From: Bradyrhizobium yuanmingense
GTDB taxonomy: Bacteria; Pseudomonadota; Alphaproteobacteria; Rhizobiales; Xanthobacteraceae
Length of the DNA stretch: 64,000 nucleotides
Assembly (NCBI RefSeq): GCF_900094575.1
Contig: NZ_FMAE01000006.1
Span: 186,001-250,000, forward strand
Direction: 5' to 3'
Part shown: piece by piece, positions 1-9,531 of the stretch
Layout: the number at the start of each line of letters is the position of its first letter
How positions within the stretch are numbered: the stretch's first letter is position 1
Program-made: the position numbers and the translations under genes
The notes under the pieces: generated by a model
Told to the model about the DNA's origin: nothing
Seen by the model: only the letters and a program-made list of their open reading frames with translations
Databases searched by the model: none

Positions 1-1
1 C

Positions 2-787
2 CCGGGCGTCAACCGCGCCATCCGCGACCTGATCGAACGCGGCCGCCTCAATGCGACCTCGGTGATGATGGTGGGACCCGCGATCGCGCGCGGCGACGTC
101 GAGGCGCTGCAGGCTTCGGCAACGCAAAGCCCGCGATGCGCGATCGGATTGCACGTGACGCTGTCGGCGCCGTTCCGGCCGCTCACCATGCATTTCCGCC
201 CCTTGGACGGCGACATGTTCTTCGCCTTTCCCAAGCTGCTGCGCGCCGGACTGATGCGCCGGCTCGACCGTGAATTCATCCGCAACGAGGTGAAGGCACA
301 GCTGGCCGCCTTCATGGACGCGTTCGGACGCACCCCCGACTTCGTCGACGGTCACCAGCATGTGCAGCTCTTCCCGCAGGTGCGCGACGGCTTTGTCGAT
401 GCGGTCAGCGAAGTCGCGCCGAACTCCTGGGTGCGTCAGGGCGGCCGCGACCTGCCGCTGCGGCAGCGGCTGGCCTCCCCCAAGGCCATGGTGCTCGATA
501 TCCTCAGCGCGCAATTCCGCCGCCGCGCCGGCAGCGCCGGCCTCAGCTTCAACCCCGGCTTCGCCGGCGCCTATGATTTCACGCGCGCCGCCGATTTCGG
601 CGCGCTGATGCGGCAATTCCTGGAAGGTCTCCCCGACGGCGGCCTCGTGATGTGCCATCCCGGCTTTGTCGATGATGTCCTTACCGGCCTCGATCCGATG
701 ACCGACGTCCGCGAGCGCGAGCACGCCTATCTCGCGGGCGATGCCTTCGCGCGCCTGCTGGCCGACAGCAACGTGACATTGGAGTGA
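2..787 (+). CDS. ChbG/HpnK (YdjC-like) family carbohydrate/hopanoid deacetylase, 5' truncated
   Basis: The reading frame is open from the first bases of the window, so the gene starts upstream; the first visible residues read GVNRAIRDLIERGRLNATS, which in this family directly follows the N-terminal metal-binding ADDFG motif. The family removes N-acetyl groups from sugars such as chitooligosaccharides, or acts in hopanoid side-chain synthesis (HpnK), through a metal held by Asp and His residues. The internal DGHQHVQLFP motif (near 346-375) supplies the HxH pair, and a CHPGF motif lies near the C-terminus (653-667). 261 residues are visible, close to full length. Substrate cannot be told from sequence; hopanoid genes, if present, would lie upstream of the window. 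Confidence 0.85.
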   Translation, partial: PGVNRAIRDLIERGRLNATSVMMVGPAIARGDVEALQASATQSPRCAIGLHVTLSAPFRPLTMHFRPLDGDMFFAFPKLLRAGLMRRLDREFIRNEVKAQLAAFMDAFGRTPDFVDGHQHVQLFPQVRDGFVDAVSEVAPNSWVRQGGRDLPLRQRLASPKAMVLDILSAQFRRRAGSAGLSFNPGFAGAYDFTRAADFGALMRQFLEGLPDGGLVMCHPGFVDDVLTGLDPMTDVREREHAYLAGDAFARLLADSNVTLE

Positions 788-799
788 TATGTTGTCCTC

Positions 800-1015
800 A
801 TGGACAATCGAGACCGCCCTTTTCCAGAGCTACCAGGCTGGCGTTTCACGCTGACGGAGACGTCTTTCGGCGTTTACCGGGCCGAAGGCTTCCACGAGGA
901 CGGTCGCTCCGTTAGCCGCATGGGTCACGACGTCCCACTTCTGATGAAGGAAACCGCCGAAGACGCGAGGAATCTGCCGAAGCGGCGAGGCAGCTTGTCG
1001 CATACCGAAATTTAA
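800..1015 (+). CDS. Small conserved hypothetical protein
   Basis: A 71-residue ORF begins 12 bases after the deacetylase stop, on the same strand. The sequence is soluble and mixed in charge, with no signal peptide and no recognisable motif. The start region lacks a strong ribosome binding site, so it may be translated by coupling to the upstream gene. Codon usage resembles the neighbours (G/C at third positions). I do not recognise a function; its layout and composition look like a real small gene rather than a shadow frame. Confidence 0.55.
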   Translation: MDNRDRPFPELPGWRFTLTETSFGVYRAEGFHEDGRSVSRMGHDVPLLMKETAEDARNLPKRRGSLSHTEI

Positions 1016-1092
1016 TCCGGCCGGCACTGTTGGGGCCATAATGGAACCCTACATCTCCTCTCGCGCTTGGTTTGGCGCGAAGGAGACAGATC

Positions 1093-1908
1093 ATGACGCC
1101 GCAGGAACGCCAGCTCGTCGACGACCTTTTTGACCGGCTTTCTAAGCTGGAGAATGCACAGCGCGATCCCGATGCGATCGCCGCGATCTCCGACGGGCTG
1201 CGCAAGGCGCCCGGCGCCATCTACGCGCTGGTGCAGACCACGCTGGTCCAGGACGAAGCGCTGAAGCGCGCCAATGCCCGCATCCAGGAGCTGGAAGCGG
1301 CCCACGCGCCCGAGCAGGCGCAGTCCGGCGGCTTCCTCGACACCATGCGCGACACATTGTTTGGCGGCGGCCCGTCCCGCGGCTCGGTGCCGAATGTGCC
1401 GCAGCGTGAGCAGCGTCCGGCTTGGAACACCGGCCAGGCGATGCCGCAAGGCCAGCCGGGTTACGGCGCGCCGCCTTACGGACAGGCTTACGGCCAAGGT
1501 CCGGGTCAGGGCGCTCCGCCGATCGGCGGTGGCGGCGGCTCGTTCCTCGGCACGGCGGCGGCAGCCGCGGCCGGCGTCGTCGGCGGCTCGCTGCTGCTCT
1601 CGAGCATCCGCGGCATGATGGGCGGATCGCACCAGCAGGGTTTTGGCGACAGCAACGCGCTCGGCGACCGCAGCGCTGGTGGAAGTCCTTGGGGCGGCGG
1701 CGATCAGTCCGGCGGCTCGCTGGCGCGCGAGGCCGGCCTCGATGACATTGGCTCGAACCGGGAATCCCGCCAGGGCTTCTTCGACCAGGCGTCGAACGAG
1801 CGCGACAACTACGACCAGAACTACGGCAACGATCACGACGACAGCTTCGACACGGCCGACAACAGCGATTTCGGCGGCGACGACGACGGCGGCAGCGATT
1901 ACGCGTAG
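1093..1908 (+). CDS. DUF2076 domain-containing protein
   Basis: The N-terminal ~75 residues (MTPQERQLVDDLFDRL... with a heptad-like helix through residue 70) match the DUF2076 family, described as putative periplasmic ligand-binding or sensor-like proteins. The middle is Gly/Pro/Gln/Tyr-rich (GYGAPPYGQAYGQ type), followed by an Ala/Gly-rich hydrophobic stretch (about residues 155-178), and the C-terminus is very acidic (Asp/Asn/Gly rich). I chose the ATG at 1093 because GGAG sits just upstream (AAGGAGACAGATCATG); an in-frame start at 1072 would add seven residues. Role unknown; low-complexity middle and acidic tail suggest a flexible, possibly envelope-associated protein. Confidence 0.75.
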   Translation: MTPQERQLVDDLFDRLSKLENAQRDPDAIAAISDGLRKAPGAIYALVQTTLVQDEALKRANARIQELEAAHAPEQAQSGGFLDTMRDTLFGGGPSRGSVPNVPQREQRPAWNTGQAMPQGQPGYGAPPYGQAYGQGPGQGAPPIGGGGGSFLGTAAAAAAGVVGGSLLLSSIRGMMGGSHQQGFGDSNALGDRSAGGSPWGGGDQSGGSLAREAGLDDIGSNRESRQGFFDQASNERDNYDQNYGNDHDDSFDTADNSDFGGDDDGGSDYA

Positions 1909-1932
1909 GCCATTCGACCGACAGATGTGGAA

Positions 1933-1958
1933 CGGCCGCCTCCGGGCGGCCGATTTCT
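1933..1958 (+). terminator. Intrinsic terminator after the DUF2076 gene
   Basis: A perfect 8-bp stem CGGCCGCC/GGCGGCCG with a TCCG loop begins 24 bases after the stop at 1908 and is followed by a T-rich tail (ATTTCTGTT). It fits a Rho-independent terminator, though the T-run is interrupted. Confidence 0.5.
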
Positions 1959-2231
1959 GTTCAAGCAGAGCTCAACGCACTTCTGCTCTGCCACCACACG
2001 CCATGATGCCATTCGATATAATATGACTAGTGCGTGCGTTGTCGGACAGCACCGTGCAGAACGTCACGAGGTGCGCCTGACTTCACCATGCCGGGCGAAA
2101 TCGTCCTCCGACACACGCCGCCGTAGACTCCCGGATTTCCAAATTTGGACATGGGTGTTCAATTGGAAGAACACACTGCTTATGCCACACATCGTGGCTG
2201 CCTCTCTTGGCTACAGTCGGGGGTTTTAAGA
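1959..2231. other. AT-richer intergenic stretch, nothing recognised
   Basis: Between the terminator and the next small gene the base composition drops (for example around 2010-2030 and 2140-2190). No tRNA, repeat or convincing ORF was seen. It may hold the promoter of the small gene starting at 2232. Confidence 0.4.
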
Positions 2232-2453
2232 ATGAGTTCACTTCAACAGCGCATCGCGACCCTGAGCGACGTCACGACCCATCTCATCACCGAATTGTAC
2301 GAGTTGGAGGGACTGCACGAGCGCCTCAGGAAGGCAGAGCTGTCGGTGCGGCGGCTGAACCGCTCGGCTCGCGCACCGCATTCGGCTTCATCAGCTCGTC
2401 CTCGCCGCGCCGCTGTCCCTCGTCGCGGGTCGAGGCACCGTCAGCGGACGTAG
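2232..2453 (+). CDS. Small hypothetical protein with helical N-terminus
   Basis: 73 residues. The first 40 (MSSLQQRIATLSDVTTHLI, then an ELYELEGLHERLRKAEL stretch) form a likely amphipathic or coiled-coil helix; the remainder is Arg/Ser/Ala-rich and looks disordered and basic. The start at 2232 follows a GGGGG purine tract at about the right distance; an in-frame upstream start at 2145 has no obvious ribosome binding site. I do not recognise a family. The basic tail could bind nucleic acid, but that is speculation. The C-terminal half may also be a frame that has drifted. Confidence 0.45.
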   Translation: MSSLQQRIATLSDVTTHLITELYELEGLHERLRKAELSVRRLNRSARAPHSASSARPRRAAVPRRGSRHRQRT

Positions 2454-2557
2454 GACTATTCAGGCACACGTTTGGCGGCGGCAGCGTCCCTTCGACGCCG
2501 CGCATTTCGAGCCGACGCGGCACCCGGACTTGATCGCTCCATCGAGCGCATGACGCT

Positions 2558-3388
2558 TCACATCACCACGACCTTGGTGCCGACATTGACGCGGCCGTAG
2601 AGGTCGATGACGTCCTCGTTGCGCATGCGGATGCAGCCGGAGGAGACGTTGGTGCCGATGGTCCAGGGCTCGTTGGAGCCGTGGATGCGATAGAGCGTCG
2701 ATCCCAGATACATCGCACGGGCACCGAGCGGATTTTCTGGGCCGCCTTCCATGTGCCTGGGCAGATCGGGCCGGCGCGCGAGCATTTCCGCCGGCGGCGT
2801 CCAGTCCGGCCATTCGCGCTTGGCGGTGATCGATTTCACGCCGGACCAGGTGAAGCCGGGACGGCCGACGCCGATGCCGTAGCGCAATGCCCGGCCGTTG
2901 CCCTCGACGAGATAGAGGAACTTGTTCGGCGTATCGACCACGATCGTGCCGGGACTTTCCTTGCCGCTATAGTCAACGAGTTGTTTCTCGAATTTCGGAT
3001 CGAACGGACGCTGCCGCGGATCGACCGCCTCCTGCTGCAGAGACGCGCCCTGCTGATATCCGCCTTGTTGATACCCACCTTGCATCTGCGGCTCGCCCAT
3101 CGGCGGCAGGCGCCGCTGGTCGTAATAGCCCGGCTGCTGCTGATACACCGGCCGCTCCGGCGCGTAGGCCGGGCCGCGGCCGGGGCCATCGCCGAACAGG
3201 AATTCGATGAAGCCGCCGCCCATGTCGGAATGGGACGCCACGCGCACCGGCGCCGGCGGCACGCGCGGCTGGTACAGCACCGCGGGCGGATCGTTCGGCA
3301 CGCTGTTGTCGAAGGCGCCCGCGTCGTTCGCGCCGGCCATGAAGGTGCAAGCGCTGCCGAGCAGCGCGACAGACATTTTCTTGAACAT
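2558..3388 (-). CDS. L,D-transpeptidase (YkuD/ErfK family), secreted
   Basis: The C-terminal ~135 residues form a YkuD domain: TIVVDTPNKFLYLVEG at the domain start, YRIHGSNEPWTIG, and the catalytic SSGCIRMRNEDV with the active Cys. Such enzymes make 3-3 cross-links in peptidoglycan or attach proteins to it in the periplasm. The chosen start (MFKKMSVALLGSACTFMAG) gives an N-terminal signal peptide; the segment between it and the domain (about residues 45-125) is Gln/Tyr/Pro/Gly-rich (QQGGYQQG repeats), a probable flexible linker. An upstream in-frame start at 3469 would bury the signal peptide. Convergent with the small gene at 2232. Confidence 0.9.
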   Translation of the reverse strand: MFKKMSVALLGSACTFMAGANDAGAFDNSVPNDPPAVLYQPRVPPAPVRVASHSDMGGGFIEFLFGDGPGRGPAYAPERPVYQQQPGYYDQRRLPPMGEPQMQGGYQQGGYQQGASLQQEAVDPRQRPFDPKFEKQLVDYSGKESPGTIVVDTPNKFLYLVEGNGRALRYGIGVGRPGFTWSGVKSITAKREWPDWTPPAEMLARRPDLPRHMEGGPENPLGARAMYLGSTLYRIHGSNEPWTIGTNVSSGCIRMRNEDVIDLYGRVNVGTKVVVM

Positions 3389-3704
3389 CGACGTACTCTG
3401 TACTGTTTCGTCTAGATCACATGCGTCGTGGAGAGCCGGTGGCTGATCCGCGCTCTTCGACGTGGTCAATAAAAAGCAAAAGCCGTTTTGTTTGGTAAAC
3501 GGACAGCGCGTTTGGATTCACCACGTCGCGAGCGCGCCTGCAATTTGGCGATCAGCGTTTATTTTCGATGAACGCCGCGCGGTGATGGTTAATCGCTTCT
3601 TTGCGCCGCGTCGCGCGCGGCCGATCAGCAGTTCCTGCTGTGAACTTCGTGTTAAATCGCTTCTGCCTACAAAGACGCGTGAGTGAGGTGGGGGGAGTAT
3701 CCTG
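3389..3704. other. Divergent intergenic region between L,D-transpeptidase and cheZ
   Basis: 316 bp between two divergent genes, with an AT-richer centre (3465-3600). It must hold both promoters. A small imperfect hairpin (CCGTTT...AAACGG near 3482-3502) is visible. I see no gene, repeat family or clear operator here. Confidence 0.4.
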
Positions 3705-4490
3705 ATGGCTGTTCACCGCAAGCGTTTTCGCGTCGAAGATATCGTCGGTGGCGAGATGCCCATTGTAGACGTAACCGAAGAGGCACTCCCGATGCATAGC
3801 GAGATCATGGCCGAGCTGCGCGCGATCCGCGCCCAGATGGCGAAGGGCATCGTCGCGGCCCCGCTGTCCGGCAGCGCTGCCATGGCGGCGATCGACGCCT
3901 CGACCGCGCACGAGCTTGCCGAAGCGCGCACCATGCTCGATACCTACCGGGCGCAGATCGAGCAGTGCGAGAAGCTGAAGGTCGAGCTCGACCTCATCCA
4001 CGACGCCATCGACCGCACCAAGCGCGAGATCGCGACGCTGCACGGCAAGAGCTTCGACGGCGGCGAGATGGCCAAGGTCAACGGCGAGCTCGGCGCGGTG
4101 GTCGGCGGCACCGAGCAGGCGACCCAGCAGATCCTCGAAGCCGCGGAATCGATCGACCAGGCCGCCAGCGCGATGTCGAAGGTGGACTCGATCGATCAGC
4201 AGAAGCGCCTTGCCGACGACATCCAGGAACGCGTCATCTCGATCTTCGAAGCCTGCAACTTCCAGGACCTGACCGGCCAGCGCATCAGCAAGGTCATGGG
4301 CACGATGAAGTTCATCGAGCAGCACATCAACGCGATGATGGAGATCTGGGGCGGCGTCGACGCGATCAAGTCCCATGTGCCCGCGCAGGTCGACAACCGC
4401 AGCGAGGACGAGAAGCTCCTCAACGGCCCCAAGCTCGCCGGCGACGTCGGCCACGCCTCGCAGGACGACATCGACGCGCTGTTCGACTGA
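3705..4490 (+). CDS. cheZ: CheZ-family chemotaxis phosphatase
   Basis: 261 residues. The signature NFQDLTGQRISKVMG (around residues 184-198) contains the conserved Asp and Gln of CheZ that insert into the CheY-P active site and speed its dephosphorylation, ending the motor-reversal signal. The protein is mostly helical (residues 60-230) as expected of the long CheZ hairpin, and ends in DDIDALFD, resembling the C-terminal CheY-binding peptide. No other che or fli genes are nearby, so this is an orphan locus. The start at 3705 gives MAVHRKRFRVEDI and is preceded by a GGGGGAG tract. A terminator follows closely. Confidence 0.88.
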   Translation: MAVHRKRFRVEDIVGGEMPIVDVTEEALPMHSEIMAELRAIRAQMAKGIVAAPLSGSAAMAAIDASTAHELAEARTMLDTYRAQIEQCEKLKVELDLIHDAIDRTKREIATLHGKSFDGGEMAKVNGELGAVVGGTEQATQQILEAAESIDQAASAMSKVDSIDQQKRLADDIQERVISIFEACNFQDLTGQRISKVMGTMKFIEQHINAMMEIWGGVDAIKSHVPAQVDNRSEDEKLLNGPKLAGDVGHASQDDIDALFD

Positions 4491-4512
4491 GCGGCGACGA
4501 CATCGGAATAAC

Positions 4513-4541
4513 AAAACGCCGGCCTTGGGCCGGCGTTTTTT
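4513..4541 (+). terminator. Strong intrinsic terminator after cheZ
   Basis: A perfect 8-bp stem CGCCGGCC/GGCCGGCG with TTG loop, flanked by AAAA before and TTTTTT after, starts 23 bases after the cheZ stop. The A/T flanks pair, so it could work in both directions. Confidence 0.9.
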
Positions 4542-4570
4542 GTTTTGGCCGGTGCAGATCGTGAACTCTT

Positions 4571-4714
4571 CTTCCCTTCTCCCCTTGTGGGAGAAGGTGG
4601 CGCGAAGCGCCGGATGAGGGTTCTCTCGACTCGCAAGACCGTTCGTGAGGAGATAGACCCCTCACCCGTCTCGCCGCTACGCGGCGAGCCACCCTCTCCC
4701 AAGGGGAGAGGGTA
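4571..4714. repeat. Intergenic inverted-repeat element (family 1)
   Basis: About 144 bp made of two terminal hairpins (TTCTCCCCTTGTGGGAGAAG and CCCTCTCCCAAGGGGAGAGG) and inner GATGAGGG / CCCTCACCC arms, with CTCGCCGCTACGCGGCGAG inside. Related copies in this window lie at 21550-21675, 45966-46026, 56353-56476 and 62078-62230. No ORF is supported within it. Confidence 0.75.
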
Positions 4715-4722
4715 AGAGACCG

Positions 4723-5244
4723 TCACGCCCTCGGCGCGCAGCGGACGTAGACCATGTTGCCGTAGCGGGTGCCGGCGTCCTTGTCGATGAAGCGGGTGAT
4801 CATGACGCGACCGTCGAAGGAGACGATTTCGCGGTCCTGATCGCCGGGGGTCGGGCCGGCCGGCCCGATGTAGTTCTTGCCGCTCGGCGAGCCCTTCAGC
4901 CGCAGCTCCTGCGGCGTCGCCTGGTCGGCGAGATGCATGATCACGCCACCGGAGGAACCGGCGGTGATCACGTAGGGGTTCCTGCATTGCTCGCGCGCCA
5001 TCTTCTCGGTGCGGGCGCGATCGGCCGGGTTCTGGAACGAGGCGAGGCCCCAGCGGCCGACGATCTCGTCGGCGCGGATGGTGGCGGGCATTTCCGGAGC
5101 GACGCCAGGTTCGGCATCGGGCGGCGGCGGGGACGACGTGAGGGACGGCAGGTTGAAGCCGCCGCCGCAGGCGCCCAGCAGCAGCGCCAGACAAGAGGCG
5201 GCCGCCAGATTGGCAACCGTGCGCGCGTGAGCCGAACTGATCAT
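4723..5244 (-). CDS. Putative outer-membrane lipoprotein of unknown function
   Basis: Starting at the ATG at 5244 (preceded by GGGGGAA), the first 26 residues form a lipoprotein signal with the lipobox LLGAC, the Cys at about residue 26 being the lipidation site. A Ser/Pro-rich linker follows, then a ~120-residue domain beginning EIVGRWGLASFQN and ending NMVYVRC, which looks like a small beta-barrel of the protease-inhibitor/lipocalin-like type. Two cysteines in the mature domain could form a disulfide. I do not recognise a named family. It is convergent with cheZ, separated by the terminator and a repeat, and divergent from groESL. Confidence 0.7.
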   Translation of the reverse strand: MISSAHARTVANLAAASCLALLLGACGGGFNLPSLTSSPPPPDAEPGVAPEMPATIRADEIVGRWGLASFQNPADRARTEKMAREQCRNPYVITAGSSGGVIMHLADQATPQELRLKGSPSGKNYIGPAGPTPGDQDREIVSFDGRVMITRFIDKDAGTRYGNMVYVRCAPRA

Positions 5245-5400
5245 GGCATTCCCCCGAACAAGACCATGGCCGCACCCCTCCCGCAGCCAAGCGCAAAACC
5301 GCTGCCGGAGCAATGACGTCGTTCTTTACGCCGACGCCCCGAGCGAGTTTCCAATGCCACCATCCTATATCCGCCTCAACAATCGCTTAACCACCTTTGC

Positions 5401-5429
5401 TTGACAGGATCGCGGCCAAGCCATATTTC
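5401..5429 (+). promoter_or_regulatory. Housekeeping-type promoter of groESL
   Basis: TTGACA (5401-5406), a 17-bp spacer, then TATTTC (5424-5429). The -35 is a perfect consensus. The predicted start falls near 5436, just before or within the CIRCE element, which is the usual arrangement for HrcA repression. Confidence 0.7.
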
Positions 5430-5440
5430 CGGACCCACTA

Positions 5441-5467
5441 TTAGCACTCGGAAAGCCCGATTGCTAA
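5441..5467. promoter_or_regulatory. CIRCE operator (HrcA binding site) of groESL
   Basis: TTAGCACTC-N9-GATTGCTAA matches the CIRCE consensus TTAGCACTC-N9-GAGTGCTAA with one mismatch in the right arm. It lies 91 bp upstream of groES. HrcA binding here would repress the operon until heat or misfolding titrates GroEL. hrcA is not in the window. Confidence 0.9.
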
Positions 5468-5557
5468 GCGCGCCGTTTGATCCTCGACGAGAGGGGGACG
5501 GAAGCGCCGCCCCACCGACCCCACTACTTCCGAAGCGAGCCTCCAAAGGGAAACGTC

Positions 5558-5854
5558 ATGGCTAAATCCAAATTTCGTCCGCTGCATGACCGTGTCGTGG
5601 TCAAACGTATCGACGCCGAGGAAAAGACCAAGGGCGGCATCATCATTCCGGACACGGCCAAGGAAAAGCCGTCCCAGGGCGAGATCGTCGCCGTCGGCCC
5701 CGGCGGCCGCGACGAGACCGGCAAGCTGATCCCGATCGACCTCAAGGTCGGCGACCGCGTGCTGTTCGGCAAGTGGTCGGGCACCGAGGTCAAGATCGAC
5801 AACGAAGAGCTCCTGATCATGAAGGAGTCGGACATCATGGGCGTGCTGGCCTAA
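5558..5854 (+). CDS. groES: Co-chaperonin GroES
   Basis: 98 residues, the usual GroES length. FRPLHDRVVVKRI at the N-terminus, the mobile-loop region EEKTKGGIIIPDTAKEKP and the roof-loop region GPGGRDETGK are all present, and it ends KESDIMGVLA. It forms the heptameric lid on GroEL. I chose the ATG at 5558 because the protein then begins MAKSKFRPLHD as in homologues and an AAAGGG tract lies just upstream. First gene of a two-gene operon under a CIRCE element; bradyrhizobia usually carry several groESL copies with different regulation, and this one is of the CIRCE type. Confidence 0.98.
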   Translation: MAKSKFRPLHDRVVVKRIDAEEKTKGGIIIPDTAKEKPSQGEIVAVGPGGRDETGKLIPIDLKVGDRVLFGKWSGTEVKIDNEELLIMKESDIMGVLA

Positions 5855-5882
5855 GGCCGTCCGCCTGAACAGCCGCTGAATG

Positions 5883-5912
5883 TCATGCCCGGATCCAGGC
5901 GATCCGGGCATC
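5883..5912. repeat. Short palindrome between groES and groEL
   Basis: GTCATGCCCGGAT...ATCCGGGCATC forms a hairpin in the 118-bp groES-groEL spacer. It shares the GTCAT-CCCGG end with longer repeats at 20307-20392 and looks like a trimmed member of that family. It may also adjust relative expression of the two genes. Confidence 0.55.
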
Positions 5913-5972
5913 CATCGTTCCGCCGCACGGCACAAGACAACACACATCACATAACACGAGGGATTGCAGACC

Positions 5973-7604
<1,632 letters not shown>

Positions 7605-7629
7605 GCCTTCCGTTCCGTGACAGAGTTGC

Positions 7630-7659
7630 GAAGGCCGCCTCCGGGCGGCCTTCTTTTTT
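7630..7659 (+). terminator. Intrinsic terminator after groEL
   Basis: GAAGGCCGCC-TCCG-GGCGGCCTTC, a perfect 10-bp stem, followed by TTTTTTG, 25 bases after the groEL stop. Confidence 0.92.
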
Positions 7660-7737
7660 GCCGACCCTGCCCGTTTCGCTTTCCGATTCAACCAGCGGCC
7701 AAAACCCACTACGGTGGCGCGCCGATTCTGATTGTTT

Positions 7738-7779
7738 GGGCATGATCCTAGAGACCGCTTCACGCTTTCCGGATCATGG
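7738..7779. repeat. Short intergenic repeat (GCATGATCC family)
   Basis: Begins GGGCATGATCC and ends TTTCCGGATCATGGC, with ACCGCTTCACGC in the middle. A related copy lies at 27848-27894 (GCATGAGCC...CCGGATCATGCC with ACCGCTACGCAC). I recall this motif as very common between Bradyrhizobium and Rhodopseudomonas genes. Confidence 0.65.
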
Positions 7780-7801
7780 CCGTTGCGCGAGGATGTCATC
7801 G

Positions 7802-9007
7802 ATGCGTGCGCTTCTGGTTTGCTCCACGGCCGTTCTGGCCCTGCTCGCCGTTCCGCCGCAGGCCTCCGCCCAGATGAAGCTGTCGCCGAAGGCGACCGCG
7901 CCGGGGGGAACCGAGACGCGCTATTTCACCGCGATGGACGGGCTGATGGACGGCAATGCCGACGTGATCCTGAAGGAGACGCGCCAGGGCAAGACGCTGA
8001 CCGCGGCGGTGCTCGACGTCTGCTACCCCATCGCGAAGAACTCCGACCGCAAGGACCGCTTCGTCGTCAACCTCCAGGTCGCCGGCCAGACGCTGACCGG
8101 AACGACGCAGAGCATCAGTGAGAAGTCGCCGGTCAGCGTCAAGCTGACGCGCAAGCAGTCCGGCGACATGTTCGAATTCCGCGGCCAGATCGCGGTCGGC
8201 CAGGCGGTGACCGAAGTGACCTCGCCGGACAATTCCGATCTCAGCGAAAAGGAATTCCTGGACAGTCAGGCCTCCGACGACGGCATCACGCCGCAGCCGA
8301 AGGATTTCACCGACGTCTCGCCGGAAGCGATCGCGGTCAAGGTCAAGCTCGACGCCGCGACCGACTTCCTGAAGAGCCTGAAGGGCCAGGAGGTCGAGGT
8401 GACGCTGGCGAGCCTCAATGTCGGCTGCGACGCGCTGCGCGCGGGCGAGCAGACCATCACCATGTCGGTCGATCCCGAGCGCGCCGGCGCGCTGCTGGCG
8501 AAGTTCAAGGCAATGCCGGGCGTCACCGCCGCAGGCTGGACCGCGGGCATGACCGAGATGGACCGCACCATCCGCTTCCCTGCGGCCGACTGGCGCGAGG
8601 GCGACAAGATCAACAAGGGCAAGCTTGCAACGGCGGTGGCGAGCGTGCTGAGCAGGACGCTCGCGGCAAAGCCGGTCACGCAAAACTTCAACCCGGCCAC
8701 CGGCAGGCTCAAGCTGGTGTTCAAGCGGCCGAACCAGGACTTCCCGGCGCTCGAGCTCACCGACACGATCGAGGTTGCAGGCCTGGTCTCGCCCGACAAG
8801 CCGGGCACCACCGACAAGCTCATGCTCTGGATCGGCAGCCCGGCGACCACGACGGCCGACGAGGGCAGCGGTGCCAGGCTCAATCTGTCCGACGATGCCA
8901 GCCTCGACGAAGAAGGCGATCTGCCCGACGACAACGGCTCGATCGAGGCGCTCGTCAAGGAGCTGAAGGGCCAGCGCTGGGACGCCGACAAGTCGGTGTG
9001 GAAGTAG
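7802..9007 (+). CDS. Secreted protein of unknown function
   Basis: 401 residues starting MRALLVCSTAVLALLAVPPQASAQ, a clear Sec signal peptide with an ASAQ cleavage site. The start at 7802 has GAGG at proper spacing; an ATG three codons earlier (7793) is less well placed. The mature protein is hydrophilic with no obvious repeats, few Cys (VLDVCYP, NVGCDAL), and an acidic stretch near the C-terminus. I do not recognise a family. It sits alone between the groESL terminator and a convergent gene, so it is probably a single-gene unit acting in the periplasm or envelope. Confidence 0.7.
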   Translation: MRALLVCSTAVLALLAVPPQASAQMKLSPKATAPGGTETRYFTAMDGLMDGNADVILKETRQGKTLTAAVLDVCYPIAKNSDRKDRFVVNLQVAGQTLTGTTQSISEKSPVSVKLTRKQSGDMFEFRGQIAVGQAVTEVTSPDNSDLSEKEFLDSQASDDGITPQPKDFTDVSPEAIAVKVKLDAATDFLKSLKGQEVEVTLASLNVGCDALRAGEQTITMSVDPERAGALLAKFKAMPGVTAAGWTAGMTEMDRTIRFPAADWREGDKINKGKLATAVASVLSRTLAAKPVTQNFNPATGRLKLVFKRPNQDFPALELTDTIEVAGLVSPDKPGTTDKLMLWIGSPATTTADEGSGARLNLSDDASLDEEGDLPDDNGSIEALVKELKGQRWDADKSVWK

Positions 9008-9025
9008 GCTGAGACAGCCACCGCT

Positions 9026-9126
9026 GTCATCGCCCGGCTTGACCGGGCGATCCAGTACTCCGAGACAGCAGCGATGGAATCGATAGGCTGCGGCGTACTG
9101 GATTCCCCGCCTTCGCGGGGAATGAC
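9026..9126. repeat. Intergenic inverted-repeat element (GTCAT...ATGAC family)
   Basis: Starts GTCATCGCCCGGCTTGACC and ends TTCGCGGGGAATGAC, with inner CCAGTACTCCGA and GCGTACTGGATTCC arms. The copy at 25246-25344 has the same plan in the other orientation. It lies between two convergent genes and may serve as their terminator. Confidence 0.75.
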
Positions 9127-9132
9127 AGAGGC

Positions 9133-9531
9133 CTAATTCCCCGTCGTCCTGAAGCGCAGCGGCTTCGGGCCGATCAGCGTCAGCACGTCGCCCTGGCGCT
9201 TCCAGGTCTCGACGCTGCCGAGGGCTGCGACGAGCTCGTCGTCGGCCTGCGCTCTCGCCGGCGGACAGTTGCGGTTCTGGATCTGGCCGGGCACGAAGAT
9301 CACGGTGTTGCCGGCGACCGAGAACTGGCCCTTGCCGCCCTTGCACCAGAGCTCCAGCACGACCTCGCCATTGTCGCCGATCTCGATGTTGGGAATCCGC
9401 TTCGAGCCTGCCTGCGGCAACGCCTCCAGCGTCATCTCGGTGCCGAACGGAAACCCCTCCTGAGCACGCGCGAGTGTGGACATCGCGAACATTGCAACCG
9501 CCGCACACACCAATCGCTGGAACGAAACCAT
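9133..9531 (-). CDS. Secreted META/HslJ-like domain protein
   Basis: 132 residues. MVSFQRLVCAAVAMFAMSTLARAQ is a Sec signal peptide cleaved after ARA. The mature ~108 residues follow the META/HslJ plan: an early acidic beta segment, LELWCKGGKGQFSVAGN in place of the family's GCN...Y-V-GN motif, a second Cys (RNCPPAR), and the C-terminal GDVLTLIGPKPLRF strand. The two cysteines could pair. HslJ-like proteins are small envelope proteins linked to stress or antibiotic tolerance; the exact role here is not known. The match is by pattern only. Confidence 0.6.
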   Translation of the reverse strand: MVSFQRLVCAAVAMFAMSTLARAQEGFPFGTEMTLEALPQAGSKRIPNIEIGDNGEVVLELWCKGGKGQFSVAGNTVIFVPGQIQNRNCPPARAQADDELVAALGSVETWKRQGDVLTLIGPKPLRFRTTGN

